Positions 6,249 to 12,433 of a stretch of 12,433 bases of DNA are shown here, one piece after another. Positions within the stretch are counted from its first letter, which is position 1; every line of letters starts with the position of its first letter. This DNA comes from JAJPXC01 sp964520525 (GTDB taxonomy: Bacteria; Bacteroidota; Bacteroidia; Bacteroidales; Muribaculaceae), in NCBI GenBank assembly GCA_964520525.1, contig CAZFNR010000033.1, positions 1 through 12,433 on the forward strand, read 5' to 3'. The notes beneath the pieces were generated by a model. The model did no database searches. It was given only the letters and a program-made list of their open reading frames with translations, and had not been told where the DNA came from. The position numbers and the translations under genes are program-made.

Positions 6249-7112
6249 TCAGTCAGGTTCTACATCCCATTGCGCCGGAATGTCGCGGAGCGTGATTTGA
6301 CCGCGGTTGGTGCCGGCGAGTTTTGCCACGTCTGAGAGCTTTAGTTGCGGGTTTAGGTATATGCGGTCGTTTCTGAATAGCTTGGCGATGCGTTAGTCGA
6401 GTGTAAGGTCGCCGTTTGAGCCGGCAGGTACGCAATCTTGCGTCGGTTGATGGTTGCCAAGCTCGTCTATCACAGATTCATGACGATAGATGAAGTAACA
6501 TATAAACATCCATATTATGAGCAACGATGCCGTGTAGGAGCATTCAATACTCAGGTCTATTACCAGACAGTCAGCTACCCATAGCCCCAATATTATGAAA
6601 TATGAGGACAGAATGACCCTGAGCCGGTTTAAATTGACGTTTTCGATATATGAGTAGCATTGCTTCAGATGCCGGTGGTAGCTCGGGATAGCTATCAAAG
6701 TCCAGATAGTGTAGTAGCATCCATATATTGCGGCCCAGCACGTCTCGATGTCATAAAACACCGCCTCACCCGTAATCAGTAGCAATAATGGCATAGCGGC
6801 AAAGGGCAACTCGTGGATTATCACCATTCTTAGCGTCAACCTGTTTGGTCGGCAAAGTTCTATGAGAGTGAACACGTACATGGGCACGGCGACCATGTCG
6901 AGAGAGGTGGTGGTCATCCAGATACCCGAATTGTGAGGATTGAAATCATCGATATAAAACAAATCCTTTACACTTTGCACCGCCAGCGTGGCCATGAGCA
7001 ATGCGACGAGACGCGATAGCCGCTCGCTGTTTTTACGCCAAAAAGTCCGGGCCTTCATGGCGTAGGACATGACGCATAGTCCGTAAATGAAATATAGTGA
7101 GTTGGTTGTCAT
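6249..7112 (-). pseudogene. Seven-helix membrane / AraC-type regulator, broken by a stop and truncated
   Basis: From the ATG at 7112 the frame encodes 239 residues with about seven hydrophobic segments (beginning LYFIYGLCVMSYAM, ALLMATLAVQS, VAVPMYVFTLIEL, FAAMPLLLLITG, YTIWTLIAIP, YFIILGLWVADCL and LLIIWMFICYFIY), then a short hydrophilic tail and TAA at 6393-6395. Beyond that stop, in the same frame, it continues RIAKLFRNDRIYLNPQLKLS and DVAKLAGTNR, which is the beginning of an AraC-type helix-turn-helix of the kind that follows such membrane domains in Bacteroidales. After GTNR the expected YLS continuation is replaced by unrelated sequence that ends at TGA 6249-6251. So the gene has both an in-frame nonsense codon and loss of the second half of the DNA-binding domain. 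As it stands it can only make a membrane protein without a regulator domain. It diverges from lpxB across 58 bases, and a weak TAAATTTT lies upstream. Confidence 0.75.
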
Positions 7113-7155
7113 CAATCGGTCTGAAAAATTTAGACGTTATTATTTAATAAGTTAT

Positions 7156-7163
7156 TATCTTCG
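7156..7163 (+). promoter_or_regulatory. Probable promoter -7 element of lpxB
   Basis: TATCTTCG differs by one base from TAnnTTTG and ends only seven bases before the lpxB ATG. If used, transcription would start at or next to the start codon. A -33 TTTG is not clear (TTTA at 7129-7132, spacer 23). Confidence 0.4.
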
Positions 7164-7170
7164 CGTTGCG

Positions 7171-8310
7171 ATGAAATACTTTTTTTCAGCCGGAGAGGCT
7201 TCCGGCGATCTTCATGCGGCGCAGTTGATAGCCGCTTTGCGTAAGGAGGACCCGGCTACGGTTTTCGCTTTTCTCGGTGGCGACATGATGGCCGCCGAGG
7301 CGGGTTGTGACCCGGTGATACACTATAAACGCATGGCCTACATGGGCTTTTGCGAGGTGGCACGTCATCTGCCCGAGGTGCTTGGCAACTTGCGTCGGGC
7401 AAAGGAGGCTATTGCCGGCTTTCGCCCCGATGCGTTGATTCTTGTGGATTACCCCAGTTTCAACCTCAAGTTGGCAAAATATGCCGGTTCTCTCGGTATC
7501 CCGGTTTATTACTATATTTCCCCTAAAGTATGGGCATGGAAGGAACACCGAGTGAAAGATATAAAGCGATATGTCAGAAAACTGTTTTCGATATTGCCGT
7601 TTGAGGTCGATTTTTACCGCCGGAGGCATGACTATGTCGTCGAATATGTTGGAAATCCGTCGGTCGAAGAGATAGCGCTGAAAATTGAGAATCTTCCCGG
7701 CCGCGCAGCTTTTTGCGAGGCGCATGGGTTGTCGGCCGATATGAAGTTGCTCGCGCTTGTCCCCGGGAGCCGGCGTGGTGAGATTCGCAACAATCTTCCT
7801 GTGATGGTAGAAGTAGCAAAACGCATGGATGGCTATATACCCGTAGTGGCGGCCGCGCCCGGCATAGAACCGGAATTTTACTCCGAGTTCTCCGCTTTTC
7901 ATGTGGTCGAGGGGACCACGTTTGAATTGATGGGATATGCCGAAGGGGCTATGGTCACGAGCGGCACCGCCACTCTTGAGGCCGCGCTGCTCGGCACACC
8001 TCAGGTGGTGTGCTACAGGGCCAACGGCTCCCGTGTGTCCTACGAGATTTTCAAGCGTGTGCTAAAGATTCCCTATGTCTCGCTCCCCAATCTCATAGCG
8101 GACGAAGAAATCGTCCACGAAGCCCTTGTGCATCTTTGCACGCCCGACATCGTCGAGCGCGAATTGAGAGCGGTGCTACCTGGTGGTGATAAACGCGAGG
8201 CCCAGCAAATGGGCTACCGCGCGATGCGCAGCCATCTCGGCTCCAACCCCGCCGCAGCGACCACAGCCGCCGCCATCCTCTCCGACCTCAAAACCCAAAT
8301 AAACAAATAA
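7171..8310 (+). CDS. lpxB: Lipid-A-disaccharide synthase
   Basis: LpxB is the GT19 glycosyltransferase that joins lipid X to UDP-diacylglucosamine, giving the lipid A disaccharide on the inner face of the cytoplasmic membrane. The frame is open from 7087, but the ATG at 7171 gives MKYFFSAGEASGDLH at the very N-terminus, exactly where the family begins, and a normal length of 379 residues. Conserved blocks in order are AGEASGDLH (7-15), LGGDMMAAEAG, ILVDYPSFN, the long SPKVWAWKEHRVKDIKRYV helix and LPFEVDFY membrane-binding region, YVGNPSV, VPGSRRGEI (UDP-sugar binding), SGTATLEAALLGTPQVVCY, and the C-terminal region with LPNLIA that swaps between protomers. No key block is missing. The acyltransferase gene follows after 44 bases, perhaps on the same transcript. 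Confidence 0.97.
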   Translation: MKYFFSAGEASGDLHAAQLIAALRKEDPATVFAFLGGDMMAAEAGCDPVIHYKRMAYMGFCEVARHLPEVLGNLRRAKEAIAGFRPDALILVDYPSFNLKLAKYAGSLGIPVYYYISPKVWAWKEHRVKDIKRYVRKLFSILPFEVDFYRRRHDYVVEYVGNPSVEEIALKIENLPGRAAFCEAHGLSADMKLLALVPGSRRGEIRNNLPVMVEVAKRMDGYIPVVAAAPGIEPEFYSEFSAFHVVEGTTFELMGYAEGAMVTSGTATLEAALLGTPQVVCYRANGSRVSYEIFKRVLKIPYVSLPNLIADEEIVHEALVHLCTPDIVERELRAVLPGGDKREAQQMGYRAMRSHLGSNPAAATTAAAILSDLKTQINK

Positions 8311-8354
8311 TTATTAAACTAACCACATAGCGATAAATAGGCTAAATTACTTAT

Positions 8355-9393
8355 ATGACTACAACACTCCCTTCAAAAGAACGTATTCAATGGGTCGATG
8401 CAATGCGTGGCTTTTCAATGCTGATTGTCGTTTTAGGCCATGTGTTTTTGTCAATGGGGATAGGGGGGTATTCCTCATTCATCAGCTCTTTGTTATTGAC
8501 TTTTAGGATGCCTTTGTTCTTCTTTGTCAGCGGTTTTTTCTCTTACCGGGCGATAACGTGGTGGAACAAAATTCGACTTCTCGACATATTAAAGCGAAAA
8601 TCCCAGGCGCAGATAATCTGCACTATCTTATTTTGTGCTGTGTATCAATATGTTATATCGGGGGGGGGTAGACTTTAGGCACGGATTTGGAGGCTATTGG
8701 TTTACGATTGTTCTTTTTCAGATGTGGCTGGTATATCTCTTGTTTTCATTGTTAAGCCGATTGATTAAAAAAGATTTGGCATTGCCATTAATGGTAGTCG
8801 TCTCGGTCATCTCTCTTTATGTAATCGCATTTGATAAAGGGGAGTCGTGGTTATGGGAGTTTCTCTGCTGGGAGAATCTGACTAAATACTTCCAATTTTT
8901 CACATTAGGATTGATTCTGTCAAAGTATCGTGACCGCTTGTGGACGTTGCTTCAGAATAATATAGTTGTCATCGCTTCCATCTGTGGATGGATAGTCTGC
9001 ATGATGTTGTGGTATAGTCCTTCATTTAAGCAATCATGTCCGCTATTATATTCCGTCACGCATGACGTTCTAGTCCGTTATTGTGGACTGATGACGGTTG
9101 TGATTATGTTTTTTGGTAACGCTCCTAAATTTTCAGATGAATCCCGTATGAGCCGATTGCTTCGATTCATAGGTCGTCGCACTCTTGATATTTATATGAT
9201 TCATTACTTTTTAATTCCTGATTTGTCATTTCTTACCCCGTGGATAAGTTCCGGAAATATGATTGTGATACAGCTTTTGATTGGAATTGCCGTGACCGTG
9301 ATGATTGTCGCGCTGTCATTGTTGGTATCTTCGATTTTGAGAAAAAACCGATATATGGAATCATGGCTGTTTGGCGTGAAAATCCGAGCTTGA
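8355..9393 (+). pseudogene. Acyltransferase-3 membrane protein, frameshifted at a G9 tract (possible OFF phase)
   Basis: This is a membrane O-acyltransferase of the AT3 family, which acetylates surface sugars or other envelope substrates using a donor taken across the membrane. The first part (8355-8678) starts with the family signature VDAMRGFSMLIVVLGH, with the conserved Arg18 and catalytic-type His29, then FRMPLFFFVSG. It runs off frame at nine G (8660-8668) and stops at 8676-8678. The second part, in the next frame up to 9393, continues smoothly (VDFRHGFGGYW, several membrane helices, then RTLDIYMIHYF, the typical last AT3 block). One G fewer joins both parts into a single 345-residue protein with about ten membrane helices, the usual AT3 length. 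The break at the homopolymer, with everything else intact, suggests a switchable gene, a recent mutation or a sequencing error. Its substrate cannot be told; the lpxB neighbour only hints at lipopolysaccharide. AT-richer than lpxB. Confidence 0.8.
8660..8668 (+). repeat. G9 homopolymer inside the acyltransferase gene
   Basis: Nine consecutive G begin at the third base of the Ser102 codon. With nine G the frame reads S-G-G-G-R-L-stop; with eight (or five, or eleven) it reads S-G-G-V-D-F-R-H and continues to 9393. Tracts like this change length by slippage at high rate. Confidence 0.9.
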
Positions 9394-9404
9394 TAATCAG
9401 ATAC

Positions 9405-9451
9405 AAAAAAAACTACCGACACAATCCGTGCAATTAACGGGTGTCGGTAGT
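9405..9451 (-). terminator. Intrinsic terminator of the ruvX-def-ettA unit
   Basis: ACTACCGACAC (9412-9422) and GTGTCGGTAGT (9441-9451) form a perfect 11-bp stem, with a further inner stem CCGT/ACGG inside the loop. On the minus strand the hairpin is followed by eight T (A run 9405-9412), the standard rho-independent layout, 26 bases beyond the ettA stop. It separates ettA from the converging acyltransferase gene. Confidence 0.85.
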
Positions 9452-9477
9452 GTTATAGGTCTGCGTTCTTATCAATT

Positions 9478-11163
9478 CTATTCCATCAGCTTGCGGTAGC
9501 GGCGGCGGGGTAGCTCTTTGCCGCCGTTCTTAGCCTTTTTATACTCTTCGTAGTCTGAGTATGACCCCTCGTAATAGACCACTTCGCCGTCACCCTCAAA
9601 CGAGAGTATGTGCGTGCAGATGCGGTCGAGGAACCAGCGGTCGTGGCTCACCACTACGGCGCATCCTGCGAAATCTTCGAGACCCTCTTCGAGGGCGCGC
9701 AGCGTGTTCACGTCGATGTCGTTGGTAGGTTCGTCGAGCAGCAGCACGTTCCCCTCCTCTTTGAGTGCCATCGCTAAGTGCAGGCGGTTGCGCTCTCCGC
9801 CCGACAGCACACCGATTTTCTTCTCTTGGTCAGCTCCAGAAAAGTTGAATTTCGACAGATAGGCGCGTGCGTTGACGTCGCGACCTCCCATGCGGAACGA
9901 CTCGACTCCCTGCGAAATGACTTCATAGACGCTCTTCTCGGGCAGTAGGTCGTGGTGGGTTTGGTCGACGTATGCTATCTTGACGGTCTCGCCTACGTCA
10001 AATGTCCCGCCGTCAGGGGTTTCCTGCCCCATTATCAGTCGGAATAGCGTGGTCTTACCCGCGCCGTTTGGACCTATTACGCCGACGATGCCGTTAGGTG
10101 GCAGCGCGAAGTTGAGGTCTTTAAACAGTGTCTTTTTGCCGTATGATTTGGCAAGCGACGAGGCTTCGATTACTTTGTTGCCGAGTCGGGGTCCGTTGGG
10201 GATGAATATCTCAAGACGCTCTTCGCGCTCTTTCTGGTCCTCGTTAAGTAGTCGGTCGTATGATGACAAGCGAGCCTTCCCTTTGGCTTGGCGGGCTTTC
10301 GGAGCCATGCGCACCCACTCCAGCTCCCGCTCGAGCGTCTTGCGGCGTTTGCTCGCTTGCTTCTCTTCCTGGGCCATGCGCTTGGTCTTTTGATCGAGCC
10401 ACGATGAGTAGTTCCCTTTCCAGGGGATACCTTCGCCGCGGTCAAGCTCTAGTATCCAGCCGGCGACGTGGTCGAGGAAGTAGCGGTCGTGGGTGATGGC
10501 GATTACGGTGCCGGGGTATTGCTGCAAGTGCTGTTCAAGCCAGTCGATTGACTCGGCGTCGAGGTGGTTGGTCGGCTCGTCGAGCAACAACACGTCGGGC
10601 TGTTGCAACAGCAGGCGGCACAGGGCCACGCGGCGACGCTCGCCACCCGAGAGGGTCTTGATTTGCTGGTCGTCGGGCGGGCATTGCAGGGCATCCATCG
10701 CACGCTCTAATTTATTGTCTATCTCCCACGCCTCGGCTGCGTCGAGCTTGTCTTGCAGCTCGGCTTGGCGAGCTATCAGAGCATCCATCTTGTCGGGGTC
10801 GTCAAGCACGTCGGGGTCGGCGAACGCTTCGTTTACCTTGTCAAATTCGGCAAGCAAGTCCATAATCGGTTGAACGCCTTCGCGCACTACGTCGAGTACC
10901 GTTTTCTCGGGGTCGAGCTGCGGCTCCTGCTCGAGGTAGCCCACCGAATAACCGGGCGAGAACACCACTTCGCCTTGATATTCCTTGTCGATGCCGGCGA
11001 TGATTTTGAGTAGAGATGATTTTCCCGAGCCGTTCAGACCGATGATGCCGATTTTAGCTCCGTAGAAAAATGACAAGTAGATGTTTTTCAACACCTGCTT
11101 CTGCGGGGGGTAGGTCTTAGATACCCCAACCATTGAAAATATTACTTTTTTGTCGTCAGCCAT
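9478..11163 (-). CDS. ettA: Energy-dependent translational throttle protein EttA (ABC-F ATPase)
   Basis: EttA binds the ribosomal E site and gates entry into the elongation cycle according to the ATP/ADP ratio. It is soluble, with two ABC domains and no membrane segments. The frame extends to 11238, but the ATG at 11163 begins MADDKKVIFSMVGVSKTYPP, the family's usual start, giving 561 residues, and the extension would run into def. First domain: Walker A GLNGSGKS at 42-49, signature LSGGERRRVAL, Walker B VLLLDEPTNHLD. The basic inter-domain linker, rich in Arg, Lys and Glu (about 260-320), is the part that touches P-site tRNA. Second domain: Walker A GPNGAGKT at about 364-371, signature LSGGERNRLHLAMA, Walker B LLLDEPTNDID and the VSHDRWFLDR switch. 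The DEPTNDID motif and long linker match EttA rather than Uup or YbiT. It is the last gene of the unit, 29 bases after def. Confidence 0.95.
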   Translation of the reverse strand: MADDKKVIFSMVGVSKTYPPQKQVLKNIYLSFFYGAKIGIIGLNGSGKSSLLKIIAGIDKEYQGEVVFSPGYSVGYLEQEPQLDPEKTVLDVVREGVQPIMDLLAEFDKVNEAFADPDVLDDPDKMDALIARQAELQDKLDAAEAWEIDNKLERAMDALQCPPDDQQIKTLSGGERRRVALCRLLLQQPDVLLLDEPTNHLDAESIDWLEQHLQQYPGTVIAITHDRYFLDHVAGWILELDRGEGIPWKGNYSSWLDQKTKRMAQEEKQASKRRKTLERELEWVRMAPKARQAKGKARLSSYDRLLNEDQKEREERLEIFIPNGPRLGNKVIEASSLAKSYGKKTLFKDLNFALPPNGIVGVIGPNGAGKTTLFRLIMGQETPDGGTFDVGETVKIAYVDQTHHDLLPEKSVYEVISQGVESFRMGGRDVNARAYLSKFNFSGADQEKKIGVLSGGERNRLHLAMALKEEGNVLLLDEPTNDIDVNTLRALEEGLEDFAGCAVVVSHDRWFLDRICTHILSFEGDGEVVYYEGSYSDYEEYKKAKNGGKELPRRRYRKLME

Positions 11164-11192
11164 ATTCGTGTCGTTTTTTTGATGTAAAGTGG

Positions 11193-11762
11193 TTAACGGC
11201 GTTTGCGCTTCGGCGCGTATTTCGCAGGATAGTCGCATCCCGTTTTCCCGTCTATGATATTGTGTAGTTTCCCGCGTATGAGTTGCTTGCGAATTGGGGA
11301 GATGTGGTCAATGTAGAGCATCCCCTCGAGGTGGTCACATTCGTGCTGGACTATGCGGGCAAGAAATCCGCTTATCTCCTCTTCATGTGGATTCATGTCT
11401 TCATCGAGCCATTTAAGATGGATATGCTCCACGCGGGCAACGTTTTCCGACAGCCCTGGAAGACTCAGGCACCCTTCGGCGCGAGTGACTTTCTCCCCTT
11501 CCATGACGGTTATTTCGGGGTTGATAAGTGCCATTTTGCGACCTGCGCATTCCGGAAAATTATCTTTCATGGGGTTGGCGTCAATGACCACTATCCGGTC
11601 GTTGCGCCCTATTTGCGGCGCGGCAAGCCCGACACCTTCCGATGCGTACATTGTGACGAACATATCCTCGACTAATTTTCTCAAGTCGGGATATTCCGAT
11701 GTTATTTCCTTTGACTTTTCGCGGAGCACTGGATGCCCGTAGAGATAGACTGGTAGTCTCAT
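11193..11762 (-). CDS. def: Peptide deformylase
   Basis: Peptide deformylase removes the formyl group from the first methionine of new proteins as they leave the ribosome. It has 189 residues. All three signature blocks are intact: GVGLAAPQIG (43-52), EGCLSLPG (96-103, metal ligand Cys98), and QHECDHLEG (139-147, metal ligands His140 and His144, catalytic Glu141). The C-terminus has a short basic tail (KRKRR) and keeps the helix of type 1 enzymes. It starts 10 bases after ruvX ends and precedes ettA by 29 bases, so the three are probably one transcript. Two of the three genes act on translation. Confidence 0.97.
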   Translation of the reverse strand: MRLPVYLYGHPVLREKSKEITSEYPDLRKLVEDMFVTMYASEGVGLAAPQIGRNDRIVVIDANPMKDNFPECAGRKMALINPEITVMEGEKVTRAEGCLSLPGLSENVARVEHIHLKWLDEDMNPHEEEISGFLARIVQHECDHLEGMLYIDHISPIRKQLIRGKLHNIIDGKTGCDYPAKYAPKRKRR

Positions 11763-11772
11763 TCCTTTCTTA

Positions 11773-12201
11773 CTATATATTATTATTGTAGTTTTTGCTT
11801 TGTAGGTAGTCGTTTAATATTATGGTAGCTGATATCTCATCGACAGCGGCTTTGTCGCGCCTCGCCATCTTTTTCATGCCGCCGTCAATCATGGCTCGGT
11901 GGGCGAGGACTGATGTGAATCGCTCGTCCCAAAAGTCTACATCGATGCCCGGTAACTCTTTTCTCAGGCGGTTTATGGCCGGGGTGATATAGCGCATAGA
12001 GTCCGACGGCTCGCCTCGCATTGTCGTTGGCAATCCGACTATTATTTTGTCGACTACTTCCTTGGCGGTGTACTCTTTCAAAAATTGGATGAGTGACGCT
12101 GACGAGATGGTAGTCAGGCCGGTAGCCACTATGCGTAGCGGGTCGGTCACAGCGATTCCACATCGCTTTTTCCCATAGTCGATAGATAGCAATCTTCCCA
12201 T
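11773..12201 (-). CDS. ruvX: RuvX/YqgF family RNase H-fold protein (putative pre-16S rRNA nuclease or Holliday junction resolvase)
   Basis: The protein has 142 residues, the normal family length. The RNase H-like fold is marked by the strand MGRLLSIDYGKKRCGIAVTD with the catalytic Asp8, the VGLPTTMRGEPSD block, DERFTSVLAHRAM (with Asp and Glu of the active site), and the closing DKAAVDEISATIILNDYL with the last acidic residues. YqgF of Escherichia coli takes part in 16S rRNA 5'-end maturation; other members have been described as junction resolvases, so the exact substrate here is inferred. It is first in the ruvX-def-ettA unit and has a promoter very close to its start codon. The 180 or so bases to its right up to the edge promoter show nothing further that I can support. 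Confidence 0.93.
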   Translation of the reverse strand: MGRLLSIDYGKKRCGIAVTDPLRIVATGLTTISSASLIQFLKEYTAKEVVDKIIVGLPTTMRGEPSDSMRYITPAINRLRKELPGIDVDFWDERFTSVLAHRAMIDGGMKKMARRDKAAVDEISATIILNDYLQSKNYNNNI

Positions 12202-12205
12202 ACCG

Positions 12206-12236
12206 CGAATTTACGCAATTTCCCTTTTATTCGCAA
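12206..12236 (-). promoter_or_regulatory. Promoter of the ruvX-def-ettA unit
   Basis: On the minus strand TTG (12236-12234), a 20-base spacer, then TAAATTCG (12213-12206), one base from TAnnTTTG. Only four bases separate the element from the ruvX ATG at 12201, so transcription is predicted to start at about the start codon. Confidence 0.55.
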
Positions 12237-12383
12237 TTAGCCGTGGAAAGAGTCGCAAGATAAGAGATTATGGGTTAATAAAAGTTAATTTTATCGGTTT
12301 GGGCGAGTAATTTATGATTTTGAAATACAGTGAATTGCTATGCTTTTTTGGCACTCTATGGGAAATGCTATGGATGCTAAAAA

Positions 12384-12415
12384 TTTGCGTAATCCAAAAA
12401 GTCGCCATACCTTTG
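12384..12415 (+). promoter_or_regulatory. Full-consensus promoter reading out of the right edge
   Basis: TTTG (12384-12387), exactly 20 bases, then TACCTTTG (12408-12415): a perfect match to the Bacteroidetes housekeeping promoter pattern. Transcription would begin near 12421 and run rightwards into sequence not shown, so the gene or RNA it serves is unknown. Confidence 0.7.
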
Positions 12416-12433
12416 CACACGCTTTCGGGGACA

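Noticed and set aside
7186..7902. 238-codon minus-strand frame opposite lpxB
   Set aside because: It is fully antisense to a clear lpxB, and its composition is that of a shadow frame.
9412..9451. The hairpin between the acyltransferase and ettA as a terminator for the acyltransferase (plus strand)
   Set aside because: The T run follows the stem only on the minus strand; on the plus strand the downstream sequence is not T-rich.
9980..11013. Several plus-strand frames of 78-137 codons opposite ettA
   Set aside because: All are Ser/Arg-rich shadows of the GC-rich ettA coding strand, with no domain features.
12341..12433. Open plus-strand frame from the ATG at about 12341 running off the right edge
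   Set aside because: It crosses a perfect-consensus promoter and its residues match no family, so it is more likely non-coding.

Overview
The window looks like a chromosomal piece of a Bacteroidales bacterium, most likely from the gut group around Muribaculaceae. Three things point there. Several gene starts are preceded by the Bacteroidetes promoter form (TTTG or TTG, about 20 nt, then TAnnTTTG). Shine-Dalgarno sequences are largely absent. The gene set also fits: an ispD-recG pair, a seven-helix membrane protein joined to an AraC-type DNA-binding domain, and a YiiX-like lipoprotein. The genus is an inference, since no rRNA or other marker gene is present.

Region 1 (1-1750) is AT-richer and looks like accessory DNA. 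It holds a degraded YafQ-type toxin with an apparently intact ribbon-helix-helix antitoxin (minus strand), then a badly degraded hipB-hipA pair (plus strand). The hipA remnant has lost its catalytic core and carries a 7-bp tandem duplication that shifts the frame. An intact lipoprotein with a YiiX-like papain-type hydrolase fold follows directly.

Region 2 (about 1890-6225) is GC-richer core DNA. It contains ispD (isoprenoid synthesis) and recG (fork-remodelling helicase) as a probable two-gene unit. After them, with its own promoter and a leader of about 130 nt, comes a secreted M23 peptidase with a C-terminal LysM domain, closed by a GC-rich hairpin.

Region 3 (6249-9451) has a seven-helix/AraC regulator on the minus strand, broken by an in-frame stop and lacking the second half of its helix-turn-helix domain. 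lpxB (lipid A disaccharide synthase) diverges from it. Downstream of lpxB lies an acyltransferase-3 membrane protein split by a run of nine G. Eight G would restore one 345-residue protein, so this is either a phase-variable envelope-modifying enzyme caught in the OFF state, a real mutation, or a sequencing error.

Region 4 (9405-12433) is a minus-strand unit, ruvX-def-ettA (YqgF-type nuclease-fold protein, peptide deformylase, ribosome-associated ABC-F ATPase), ending in a clear intrinsic terminator. At the right edge a perfect-consensus plus-strand promoter fires out of the window.

No rRNA, tRNA, CRISPR array or insertion sequence was seen. I found no wholly new system. The most interesting points are the homopolymer-split acyltransferase, the graveyard of two toxin-antitoxin loci with one surviving antitoxin, and promoters placed so close to the lpxB and ruvX start codons that their mRNAs may be leaderless.
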